A stretch of DNA of 64,000 nt, from assembly GCF_041296385.1 (NCBI RefSeq), contig NC_091017.1:11278001-11342000 (forward strand), in the 5' to 3' direction. The notes beneath the pieces were generated by a model. The model was not told the DNA's origin. It saw nothing but the letters and a program-made list of their open reading frames with translations, and made no database searches. The DNA is from Aphelocoma coerulescens (Eukaryota; Chordata; Aves; Passeriformes; Corvidae). A program made the translations under genes and the position numbers. Shown one piece after another: positions 47,590-59,479 of the stretch (the first letter of the stretch is position 1; each line of letters starts with the position of its first letter).

Positions 47590-49566
47590 TTCAGCAGGCA
47601 GGAGACTAGGCAGCCACGCTTGTCTTGCAGCCCCGTTACGACGGGCCCCCGAGCCCCGCGCCCCGCGGCTTGGTTCTTCGCCTTTTCGAACACGCCGTAC
47701 CTTCGTTCTCCCGGAGGCGGACGGTCGTCTGCTTCTGGCCCGGAACACTGTGCCCGGCAGCGAAGCGCTTTCTGCGGCAAGCTGCAAAGCGCCCGTCAGA
47801 TGGCGATGCTGTCTGCCCGCTCCTTCTCGGCTCGAGTGTACCCCGGCGCACGCTGCCATCTCGCAAGGAGCAAAGAGCTTCGGTAGACGTCTCGCACCCA
47901 GGAGAAAGGTGCCAGGACGACACCACGTTCTTCCTCACCCCTTCTCGTGGCCCAGATTGTGGTGCTGCCTTCAAAGCCGTGCGCATTGAAAGACTCCTCC
48001 AGCAAGTGCTTCTCCCCTGGCACACTTCGCTCAGCGAGAGCTGCGTGGGCAGCGTGGACTCAGCGAAACCGAAAGGGTGTTCTTGTAGCTCGAGCTTGTT
48101 GGAGAGGATGAAAGTTTGGTGAGAAGGTTTCCCAGCTATGCAGGCTTGGCACAAAGATCTCGGAATGTAGAAACGTAGCATGAGGTAGAAATGGGAGCAA
48201 GTTTTGACAGAGAGTAAAAGGTGTTTTGCTGAAACACTGATCACTGAGTAACCGAGAAGGCAAAGGTTGGAGATTGAGTTGGAAGGAGATTTTTTTCTCA
48301 CGATTAGGACAACGGTATGTGAGTAGAAACAAGCACCCGTTTTTCACCAAGTAAACAAGTCTCGAGAAGGGCATAAGGAAATAGAAAAACATGTTTTGAC
48401 CAAAAAGAGGGCTATCGCAGGCAAACAAGAAATGTCGATGTAGCAAGAAGAAGAAGGATGGGGGGGGTGTCTGAGAATTCTCCGTGGTAAGCTTCAATTG
48501 GAATTTGCTTACTCTTGCGACTGGAGAAGAATGCCTATAATACGGCAGTGCTGGTAGTCATGACAGGCTACAGGCAAATGTAAAGGTATTGGTGTATGGT
48601 GCCTATTGCTTGTCGTGTTTTAAGACACTCAGCAAAGAAAACTATCTAACGCTTTGTAAGTTGAACAGAAAGCGGCTCCAGGCATGCCTACCAGCTGTAG
48701 CTGACAGCTGTAGGGCTGGCTCTGGATACCCACTCCCTGAAATGCTGTGACTTCGCCTATGCAAGAAACAGCTTTCAAGAGAGCCGCCTGAAGTCCAGAG
48801 AGCCCTTCGTGAGCCTTTTTCCTATGGCGCTGTGGAAAGAAACCGTGCACGCTACACCGTGGGTGCGTGCAGCCTGCTCGAGCAAAAGCGGCAAAGTTCA
48901 GTGCCCTCGCTGGGCTTCCCTTTCGTGCAGACAACGTGAGGCGAAGAAGGAAGCCGCAGAGCAGCGGGCTTGCGTGTGCAGTGCACCGAGTTGCACAAGT
49001 CCAGCGAGGGCTCGTTCACGAGCCGAGCCGGCTGAGGGCGTCCTCGCTTCTGCCAAAGGGAACGCGGAGCCGTAGCGCTTCACCCCCCAGCGTGGAGATA
49101 GGCACTTCCCTAGTGGTTCAGCCTTGCAGAGTCCCTGCAGCTAGAGCTCACCCAGGAGCAGGCGTCAAAGCAGAAGGCCTTCCTAAAGCACCCCTTCTCC
49201 AAGCAGCCTCCGGAAAGGGCACATCACACTGCGGCTCTGCGCCTTTCTTCTAAGACAGACGCCCGGCTATGCTTTCGCGCTCGCAGCTCCCTTGGCAGCC
49301 TCCAGCAGCTGCTCTCATGGAGAACGGCCGTAGAAGTCAAAGCCAGTGCTGGGCTGCACCTTCGCCTTCCCCAAGGAAGAAGCAACAGCAAACTCGGAGG
49401 TGCACTCTGTACTTCCCTCCTCCGCTGCGTCCTACATGCATTCGCGTTCTCCGAAACTCGGAGACTGAAGGGAAGGGCAATTGCTTCCCCAGAGAGCTGC
49501 AAGGGGACTTAGGCGGCAGCAGCACGGGTAACTGCCGTGGAACTTGCTCCTTTCCCAAGGAGTGAA
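47590..49566 (+). repeat. Repeat unit 25 (1977 bp, hairpin-deletion form)
   Basis: Class A at both ends, with C543, A651, T915, G964 and C at 48564, a change seen elsewhere only in unit 27. It belongs to the first copy of the two-unit block. Confidence 0.97.
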
Positions 49567-51548
49567 TTCAGCAGGCAGGAGACTAGGCAGCCACCCTTGT
49601 CTTGCAGCCCCGTTACGACGGGCCCCCGAGGCCCGCGCCCCGCGGCTTGGTTCTTCGCCTTTTCGAACACGCCGTACCTTCGTTCTCCCGGAGGCGGACG
49701 GTCGTCTGCTTCTGGCCCGGAACACTGTGCCCGGCAGCGAAGCGCTTTCTGCGGCAAGCTGCAAAGCGCCCGTCAGATGGCGATGCTGTCTGCCCGCTCC
49801 TTCTCGGCTCGAGTGTACCCCAGCGCACGCTGCCATCTCACAAGGAGCAAAGAGCTTCGGTAGACGTCTCGCACCCAGGAGAAAGGTGCCAGGACGACAC
49901 CACGTTCTTCCTCACCCCTTCTCGTGGCCCAGATTGTGGTGCTGCCTTCAAAGCCGTGCGCATTGAAAGACTCCTCCAGCAAGTGCTTCTCCCCTGGCAC
50001 ACTTCGCTCAGCGAGAGCTGCGTGGGCAGCGTGGACTCAGCGAAACCGAAAGGGTGTTCTTGTAGCTCGAGCTTGTTGGAGAGGATGAAAGTTTGGTGAG
50101 AAGGTTTCACAGCTATGCAGGCTTGGCACAAAGATCTCGGAATGTAGAAACGTAGCATGAGGTAGAAATGGGAGCAAGTTTTGACAGAGAGTAAAAGGTG
50201 TTTTGCTGAAACACTGGTCACTGAGTAACCGAGAAGGCAAAGGTTGGAGATTGAGTTGGAAGGAGATTTTTTTCTCACGATTAGGACAACGGTATGTGAG
50301 TAGAAACAAGCACCCGTTTTTCACCAAGTAAACAAGTCTTGAGAAGGGCATAAGGAAATAGAAAAACATGTTTTGACCAAAAAGAGGGCTATCGCAGGCA
50401 AACAAGAAATGTCGATGTAGCAAGAAGAAGAAGGATGGGGGGGGTGTCTGAGAATTCTCCGTGGTAAGCTTCAATTGGAACTTGCTTACTCTTGCGACTG
50501 GAGAAGAATGCCTATAATACGGCAGTGCTAGTAGTCATGATAGGCTACAGGCAAATGTAAAGGTATTGGTGTATGGTGCCTATTGCTTGTCGTGTTTTAA
50601 GACACTCAGCAAAGAAAACTATCTAACGCTTTGTAAGTTGAACAGAAAGCGGCTCCAGGCATGCCTACCAGCTGTAGCTGACAGCTGTAGGGCTGGCTCT
50701 GGATACCCACTCCCTGAAATGCTGTGACTTCGCCTATGCAAGAAACAGCTTTCAAGAGAGCCGCCTGAAGTCCAGAGAGCCCTTCGTGAGCCTTTTTCCT
50801 ATGGCGCTGTGGAAAGAAACCGTGCACGCTACACCGTGGGTGCGTGCAGCCTGCTCGAGCAAAAGCGGCAAAGTTCAGTGCCCTCGCTGGGCTTCCCTTT
50901 CGTGCAGACAACGTGAGGCGAAGAAGGAAGCCGCAGAGCAGCGGGCTTGCGTGTGCAGTGCACCGAGTTGCACAAGTCCAGCGAGGGCTCGTTCACGAGC
51001 CGAGCCGGCTGAGGGCGTCCTCGCTTCTGCCAAAGGGAACGCGGAGCCGTAGCGCTTCACCCCCCAGCGTGGAGATAGGCACTTCCCTAGTGGTTCAGCC
51101 TTGCAGAGTCCCTGCAGCTAGAGCTCACCCAGGAGCAGGCGTCAAAGCAGAAGGCCTTCCTAAAGCACCCCTTCTCCAAGCAGCCTCCGGAAAGGGCACA
51201 TCACACTGCGGCTCTGCGCCTTTCTTCTAAGGCAGACGCCCGGCTATGCTTTCGCGCTCGCGAAAGCTCCTCCTTGGCAGCCTCCAGCAGCTGCTCTCAT
51301 GGAGAACGGCCGTAGAAGTCAAAGCCAGTGCTGGGCTGCACCTTCGCCTTCCCCAAGGAAGAAGCAACAGCAAACTCGGCGATGCACTCTGTACTTCCCT
51401 CCTCCGCTGCGTCCTACATGCATTCGCGTTCTCCGAAACTCGGAGACTGAAGGGAAGGGCAATTGCTTCCCCAGAGAGCTGCAAGGGGACTTATGCGGCA
51501 GCAGCACGGGTAACTGCCGTGGAACTTGCTCCTTTCCCAAGGAGTGAA
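49567..51548 (+). repeat. Repeat unit 26 (1982 bp)
   Basis: A distinctive 5' end shared with units 28 and 31: CCACCC in place of CCACGC near u26-u31, GAGGC, A256 and A274 (two lost CpGs). The remainder resembles unit 24 (G651, T774, CGATG, T1928). Confidence 0.97.
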
Positions 51549-53525
51549 TTCAGCAGGCAGGAGACTAGGCAGCCACGCTTGTCTTGCAGCCCCGTTACGA
51601 CGGGCCCCCGAGCCCCGCGCCCCGCGGCTTGGTTCTTCGCCTTTTCGAACACGCCGTACCTTCGTTCTCCCGGAGGCGGACGGTCGTCTGCTTCTGGCCC
51701 GGAACACTGTGCCCGGCAGCGAAGCGCTTTCTGCGGCAAGCTGCAAAGCGCCCGTCAGATGGCGATGCTGTCTGCCCGCTCCTTCTCGGCTCGAGTGTAC
51801 CCCGGCGCACGCTGCCATCTCGCAAGGAGCAAAGAGCTTCGGTAGACGTCTCGCACCCAGGAGAAAGGTGCCAGGACGACACCACGTTCTTCCTCACCCC
51901 TTCTCGTGGCCCAGATTGTGGTGCTGCCTTCAAAGCCGTGCGCATTGAAAGACTCCTCCAGCAAGTGCTTCTCCCCTGGCACACTTCGCTCAGCGAGAGC
52001 TGCGTGGGCAGCGTGGACTCAGCGAAACCGAAAGGGTGTTCTTGTAGCTCGAGCTTGTTGGAGAGGATGAAAGTTTGGTGAGAAGGTTTCCCAGCTATGC
52101 AGGCTTGGCACAAAGATCTCGGAATGTAGAAACGTAGCATGAGGTAGAAATGGGAGCAAGTTTTGACAGAGAGTAAAAGGTGTTTTGCTGAAACACTGAT
52201 CACTGAGTAACCGAGAAGGCAAAGGTTGGAGATTGAGTTGGAAGGAGATTTTTTTCTCACGATTAGGACAACGGTATGTGAGTAGAAACAAGCACCCGTT
52301 TTTCACCAAGTAAACAAGTCTCGAGAAGGGCATAAGGAAATAGAAAAACATGTTTTGACCAAAAAGAGGGCTATCGCAGGCAAACAAGAAATGTCGATGT
52401 AGCAAGAAGAAGAAGGATGGGGGGGGTGTCTGAGAATTCTCCGTGGTAAGCTTCAATTGGAATTTGCTTACTCTTGCGACTGGAGAAGAATGCCTATAAT
52501 ACGGCAGTGCTGGTAGTCATGACAGGCTACAGGCAAATGTAAAGGTATTGGTGTATGGTGCCTATTGCTTGTCGTGTTTTAAGACACTCAGCAAAGAAAA
52601 CTATCTAACGCTTTGTAAGTTGAACAGAAAGCGGCTCCAGGCATGCCTACCAGCTGTAGCTGACAGCTGTAGGGCTGGCTCTGGATACCCACTCCCTGAA
52701 ATGCTGTGACTTCGCCTATGCAAGAAACAGCTTTCAAGAGAGCCGCCTGAAGTCCAGAGAGCCCTTCGTGAGCCTTTTTCCTATGGCGCTGTGGAAAGAA
52801 ACCGTGCACGCTACACCGTGGGTGCGTGCAGCCTGCTCGAGCAAAAGCGGCAAAGTTCAGTGCCCTCGCTGGGCTTCCCTTTCGTGCAGACAACGTGAGG
52901 CGAAGAAGGAAGCCGCAGAGCAGCGGGCTTGCGTGTGCAGTGCACCGAGTTGCACAAGTCCAGCGAGGGCTCGTTCACGAGCCGAGCCGGCTGAGGGCGT
53001 CCTCGCTTCTGCCAAAGGGAACGCGGAGCCGTAGCGCTTCACCCCCCAGCGTGGAGATAGGCACTTCCCTAGTGGTTCAGCCTTGCAGAGTCCCTGCAGC
53101 TAGAGCTCACCCAGGAGCAGGCGTCAAAGCAGAAGGCCTTCCTAAAGCACCCCTTCTCCAAGCAGCCTCCGGAAAGGGCACATCACACTGCGGCTCTGCG
53201 CCTTTCTTCTAAGACAGACGCCCGGCTATGCTTTCGCGCTCGCAGCTCCCTTGGCAGCCTCCAGCAGCTGCTCTCATGGAGAACGGCCGTAGAAGTCAAA
53301 GCCAGTGCTGGGCTGCACCTTCGCCTTCCCCAAGGAAGAAGCAACAGCAAACTCGGAGGTGCACTCTGTACTTCCCTCCTCCGCTGCGTCCTACATGCAT
53401 TCGCGTTCTCCGAAACTCGGAGACTGAAGGGAAGGGCAATTGCTTCCCCAGAGAGCTGCAAGGGGACTTAGGCGGCAGCAGCACGGGTAACTGCCGTGGA
53501 ACTTGCTCCTTTCCCAAGGAGTGAA
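51549..53525 (+). repeat. Repeat unit 27 (1977 bp, hairpin-deletion form)
   Basis: It appears identical to unit 25, including the rare C, here at 52523, exactly 3,959 bp further on. Confidence 0.97.
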
Positions 53526-55519
53526 TTCAGCAGGCAGGAGACTAGGCAGCCACCCTTGTCTTGCAGCCCCGTTACGACGGGCCCCCGAGGCCCGCGCCCC
53601 GCGGCTTGGTTCTTCGCCTTTTCGAACACGCCGTACCTTCGTTCTCCCGGAGGCGGACGGTCGTCTGCTTCTGGCCCGGAACACTGTGCCCGGCAGCGAA
53701 GCGCTTTCTGCGGCAAGCTGCAAAGCGCCCGTCAGATGGCGATGCTGTCTGCCCGCTCCTTCTCGGCTCGAGTGTACCCCAGCGCACGCTGCCATCTCAC
53801 AAGGAGCAAAGAGCTTCGGTAGACGTCTCGCACCCAGGAGAAAGGTGCCAGGACGACACCACGTTCTTCCTCACCCCTTCTCGTGGCCCAGATTGTGGTG
53901 CTGCCTTCAAAGCCGTGCGCATTGAAAGACTCCTCCAGCAAGTGCTTCTCCCCTGGCACACTTCGCTCAGCGAGAGCTGCGTGGGCAGCGTGGACTCAGC
54001 GAAACCGAAAGGGTGTTCTTGTAGCTCGAGCTTGTTGGAGAGGATGAAAGTTTGGTGAGAAGGTTTCCCAGCTATGCAGGCTTGGCACAAAGATCTCGGA
54101 ATGTAGAAACGTAGCATGAGGTAGAAATGGGAGCAAGTTTTGACAGAGAGTAAAAGGTGTTTTGCTGAAACACTGATCACTGAGTAACCGAGAAGGCAAA
54201 GGTTGGAGATTGAGTTGGAAGGAGATTTTTTTTTCACGATTAGGACAACGGTATGTGAGTAGAAACAAGCACCCGTTTTTCACCAAGTAAATAAGTCTCG
54301 AGAAGGGCATAAGGAAATAGAAAAACATGTTTTGACCAAAAAGAGGGCTATCGCAGGCAAACAAGAAATGTTGATGTAGCAAGAAGAAGAAGAAGAAGAA
54401 GAAGAATGGGGGGGGTGTCTGAGAATTCTCCGTGGTAAGCTTCAATTGGAACTTGCTTACTCTTGCGACTGGAGAAGAATGCCTATAATACGGCAGTGCT
54501 AGTAGTCATGATAGGCTACAGGCAAATGTAAAGGTATTGGTGTATGGTGCCTATTGCTTGTCGTGTTTTAAGACACTCAGCAAAGAAAACTATCTAACGC
54601 TTTGTAAGTTGAACAGAAAGCGGCTCCAGGCATGCCTACCAGCTGTAGCTGACAGCTGTAGGGCTGGCTCTGGATACCCACTCCCTGAAATGCTGTGACT
54701 TCGCCTATGCAAGAAACAGCTTTCAAGAGAGCCGCCTGAAGTCCAGAGAGCCCTTCGTGAGCCTTTTTCCTATGGCGCTGTGGAAAGAAACCGTGCACGC
54801 TACACCGTGGGTGCGTGCAGCCTGCTCGAGCAAAAGCGGCAAAGTTCAGTGCCCTCGCTGGGCTTCCCTTTCGTGCAGACAACGTGAGGCGAAGAAGGAA
54901 GCCGCAGAGCAGCGGGCTTGCGTGTGCAGTGCACCGAGTTGCACAAGTCCAGCGAGGGCTCGTTCACGAGCCGAGCCGGCTGAGGGCGTCCTCGCTTCTG
55001 CCAAAGGGAACGCGGAGCCGTAGCGCTTCACCCCCCAGCGTGGAGATAGGCACTTCCCTAGTGGTTCAGCCTTGCAGAGTCCCTGCAGCTAGAGCTCACC
55101 CAGGAGCAGGCGTCAAAGCAGAAGGCCTTCCTAAAGCACCCCTTCTCCAAGCAGCCTCCGGAAAGGGCACATCACACTGCGGCTCTGCGCCTTTCTTCTA
55201 AGACAGACGCCCGGCTATGCTTTCGCGCTCGCGAAAGCTCCTCCTTGGCAGCCTCCAGCAGCTGCTCTCATGGAGAACGGCCGTAGAAGTCAAAGCCAGT
55301 GCTGGGCTGCACCTTCGCCTTCCCCAAGGAAGAAGCAACAGCAAACACGTCGGTGCACTCTGTATTTCCCTCCTCCGCTGCGTCCTACATGCATTCGCGT
55401 TCTCCAAAACTCGGAGACTGAAGGGAAGGGCAATTGCTTCCCCAGAGAGCTGCACGGGGACTTAGGCGGCAGCAGCACGGGTAACTGCCGTGGAACTTGC
55501 TCCTTTCCCAAGGAGTGAA
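53526..55519 (+). repeat. Repeat unit 28 (1994 bp, long AAG form)
   Basis: The 5' end equals unit 26 up to about u543. It then becomes the long-AAG haplotype, but with G at u1256. C at 55455 is private. Confidence 0.97.
54381..54404 (+). repeat. Expanded (AAG)8 microsatellite in unit 28
   Basis: Eight AAG triplets; the downstream u1256 site is G here, unlike the other four long units. Confidence 0.95.
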
Positions 55520-57501
55520 TTCAGCAGGCAGGAGACTCGGCAGCCACGCTTGTCTTGCAGCCCCGTTACGACGGGCCCCCGAGCCCCGCGCCCCGCGGCT
55601 TGGTTCTTCGCCTTTTCGAACACGCCGTACCTTCGTTCTCCCGGAGGCGGACGGTCGTCTGCTTCTGGCCCGGAACACTGTGCCCGGCAGCGAAGCGCTT
55701 TCTGCGGCAAGCTGCAAAGCGCCCGTCAGATGGCGATGCTGTCTGCCCGCTCCTTCTCGGCTCGAGTGTACCGCGGCGCACGCTGCCGTCTCGCAAGGAG
55801 CAAAGAGCTTCGGTAGACGTCTCGCACACAGGAGAAAGGTGCCAGGACGACACCACGTTCTTCCTCACCCCTTCTCGTGGCCCAGATTGTGGTGCTGCCT
55901 TCAAAGCCGTGCGCATTGAAAGACTCCTCCAGCAAGTGCTTCTCCCCTGGCACACTTCGCTCAGCGAGAGCTGCGTGGGCAGCGTGGACTCAGCGAAACC
56001 GAAAGGGTGTTCTTGTAGCTCGAGCTTGTTGGAGAGGATGAAAGTTTGGTGAGAAGGTTTCACAACTATGCAGGCTTGGCACAAAGATCTCGGAATGTAG
56101 AAACGTAGCATGAGGTAGAAATGGGAGCAAGTTTTGACAGAGAGTAAAAGGTGTTTTGCTGAAACACTGGTCACTGAATAACCGAGAAGGCAAAGGTTGG
56201 AGATTGAGTTGGAAGGAGATTTTTTTTTCATGATTAGGACAACGGTATGTGAGTAGAAACAAGCACCCGTTTTTCACCAAGTAAACAAGTCTCGAGAAGG
56301 GCATAAGGAAATAGAAAAACATGTTTTGACCAAAAAGAGGGCTATCGCAGGCAAACAAGAAATGTCGATGTAGCAAGAAGAAGAAGAATGGGGGGGGTGT
56401 CTGAGAATTCTCCGTGGTAAGCTTCAATTGGAACTTGCTTACTCTTGTGACTGGAGAAGAATGCCTATAATACGGCAGTGCTAGTAGTCATGATAGGCTA
56501 CAGGCAAATGTAAAGGTATTGGTGTATGGTGCCTATTGCTTGTCGTGTTTTAAGACACTCAGCAAAGAAAACTATCTAACGCTTTGTAAGTTGAACAGAA
56601 AGCGGCTCCAGGCATGCCTACCAGCTGTAGCTGACAGCTGTAGGGCTGGCTCTGGATACCCACTCCCTGAAATGCTGTGACTTCGCCTATGCAAGAAACA
56701 GCTTTCAAGAGAGCCGCCTGAAGTCCAGAGAGCCCTTCGTGAGCCTTTTTCCTATGGCGCTGTGGAAAGAAACCGTGCACGCTACACCGTGGGTGCGTGC
56801 AGCCTGCTCGAGCAAAAGCGGCAAAGTTCAGTGCCCTCGCTGGGCTTCCCTTTCGTGCAGACAACGTGAGGCGAAGAAGGAAGCCGCAGAGCAGCGGGCT
56901 TGTGTGTGCAGTGCACCGAGTTGCACAAGTCCAGCGAGGGCTCGTTCACGAGCCGAGCCGGCTGAGGGCGTCCTCGCTTCTGCCAAAGGGAACGCGGAGC
57001 CGTAGCGCTTCACCCCCCAGCGTGGAGATAGGCACTTCCCTAGTGGTTCAGCCTTGCAGAGTCCCTGCAGCTAGAGCTCACCCAGGAGCAGGCGTCAAAG
57101 CAGAAGGCCTTCCTAAAGCACCCCTTCTCCAAGCAGCCTCCGGAAAGGGCACATCACACTGCGGCTCTGCGCCTTTCTTCTAAGGCAGACGCCCGGCTAT
57201 GCTTTCGCGCTCGCGAAAGCTCCTCCTTGGCAGCCTCCAGCAGCTGCTCTCATGGAGAACGGCCGTAGAAGTCAAAGCCAGTGCTGGGCTGCACCTTCGC
57301 CTTCCCCAAGGAAGAAGCAACAGCAAACTCGGAGGTGCACTCTGTATTTCCCTCCTCCGCTGCGTCCTACATGCATTCGCGTTCTCCGAAACTCGGAGAC
57401 TGAAGGGAAGGGCAATTGCTTCCCCAGAGAGCTGCAAGGGGACTTAGGCGGCAGCAGCACGGGTAACTGCCGTGGAACTTGCTCCTTTCCCAAGGAGTGA
57501 A
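55520..57501 (+). repeat. Repeat unit 29 (1982 bp)
   Basis: Matches units 4, 7 and 9 (G254, A309, A546, A659, CATG, AAT, T929) with a class B 3' end like unit 9. A lost CpG at 56903 is private. Confidence 0.97.
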
Positions 57502-59479
57502 TTCAGCAGGCAGGAGACTCGGCAGCCACGCTTGTCTTGCAGCCCCGTTACGACGGGCCCCCGAGCCCCGCGCCCCGCGGCTTGGTTCTTCGCCTTTTCG
57601 AACACGCCGTACCTTCGTTCTCCCGGAGGCGGACGGTCGTCTGCTTCTGGCCCGGAACACTGTGCCCGGCAGCGAAGCGCTTTCTGCGGCAAGCTGCAAA
57701 GCGCCCGTCAGATGGCGATGCTGTCTGCCCGCTCCTTCTCGGCTCGAGTGTACCCCGGCGCACGCTGCCGTCTCGCAAGGAGCAAAGAGCTTCGGTAGAC
57801 GTCTCGCACACAGGAGAAAGGTGCCAGGACGACACCACGTTCTTCCTCACCCCTTCTCGTGGCCCAGATTGTGGTGCTGCCTTCAAAGCCGTGCGCATTG
57901 AAAGACTCCTCCAGCAAGTGCTTCTCCCCTGGCACACTTCGCTCAGCGAGAGCTGCGTGGGCAGCGTGGACTCAGCGAAACCGAAAGGGTGTTCTTGTAG
58001 CTCGAGCTTGTTGGAGAGGATGAAAGTTTGGTGAGAAGGTTTCACAGCTATGCAGGCTTGGCACAAAGATCTCGGAATGTAGAAACGTAGCATGAGGTAG
58101 AAATGGGAGCAAGTTTTGACAGAGAGTAAAAGGTGTTTTGCTGAAACACTGATCACTGAGTAACCGAGAAGGCAAAGGTTGGAGATTGAGTTGGAAGGAG
58201 ATTTTTTTCTCACGATTAGGACAACGGTATGTGAGTAGAAACAAGCACCCGTTTTTCACCAAGTAAACAAGTCTCGAGAAGGGCATAAGGAAATAGAAAA
58301 ACATGTTTTGACCAAAAAGAGGGCTATCGCAGGCAAACAAGAAATGTCGATGTAGCAAGAAGAAGAAGGATGGGGGGGGGTGTCTGAGAATTCTCCGTGG
58401 TAAGCTTCAATTGGAACTTGCTTACTCTTGCGACTGGAGAAGAATGCCTATAATACGGCAGTGCTAGTAGTCATGATAGGCTACAGGCAAATGTAAAGGT
58501 ATTGGTGTATGGTGCCTATTGCTTGTCGTGTTTTAAGACACTCAGCAAAGAAAACTATCTAACGCTTTGTAAGTTGAACAGAAAGCGGCTCCAGGCATGC
58601 CTACCAGCTGTAGCTGACAGCTGTAGGGCTGGCTCTGGATACCCACTCCCTGAAATGCTGTGACTTCGCCTATGCAAGAAACAGCTTTCAAGAGAGCCGC
58701 CTGAAGTCCAGAGAGCCCTTCGTGAGCCTTTTTCCTATGGCGCTGTGGAAAGAAACCGTGCACGCTACACCGTGGGTGCGTGCAGCCTGCTCGAGCAAAA
58801 GCGGCAAAGTTCAGTGCCCTCGCTGGGCTTCCCTTTCGTGCAGACAACGTGAGGCGAAGAAGGAAGCCGCAGAGCAGCGGGCTTGCGTGTGCAGTGCACC
58901 GAGTTGCACAAGTCCAGCGAGGGCTCGTTCACGAGCCGAGCCGGCTGAGGCCGTCCTCGCTTCTGCCAAAGGGAACGCGGAGCCGTAGCGCTTCACCCCC
59001 CAGCGTGGAGATAGGCACTTCCCTAGTGGTTCAGCCTTGCAGAGTCCCTGCAGCTAGAGCTCACCCAGGAGCAGGCGTCAAAGCAGAAGGCCTTCCTAAA
59101 GCACCCCTTCTCCAAGCAGCCTCCGGAAAGGGCACATCACACTGCGGCTCTGCGCCTTTCTTCTAAGACAGACGCCCGGCTATGCTTTCGCGCTCGCAGC
59201 TCCCTTGGCAGCCTCCAGCAGCTGCTCTCATGGAGAACGGCCGTAGAAGTCAAAGCCAGTGCTGGGCTGCACCTTCGCCTTCCCCAAGGAAGAAGCAACA
59301 GCAAACTCGGCGATGCACTCTGTACTTCCCTCCTCCGCTGCGTCCTACATGCATTCGCGTTCTCCGAAACTCGGAGACTGAAGGGAAGGGCAATTGCTTC
59401 CCCAGAGAGCTGCAAGGGGACTTAGGCGGCAGCAGCACGGGTAACTGCCGTGGAACTTGCTCCTTTCCCAAGGAGTGAA
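57502..59479 (+). repeat. Repeat unit 30 (1978 bp, G9 and hairpin deletion)
   Basis: Combines G9 and C1449 with the 5-bp hairpin loss and the CGATG/C1828 end, a combination found nowhere else. The length of 1978 is the sum of +1 and -5. Confidence 0.97.
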
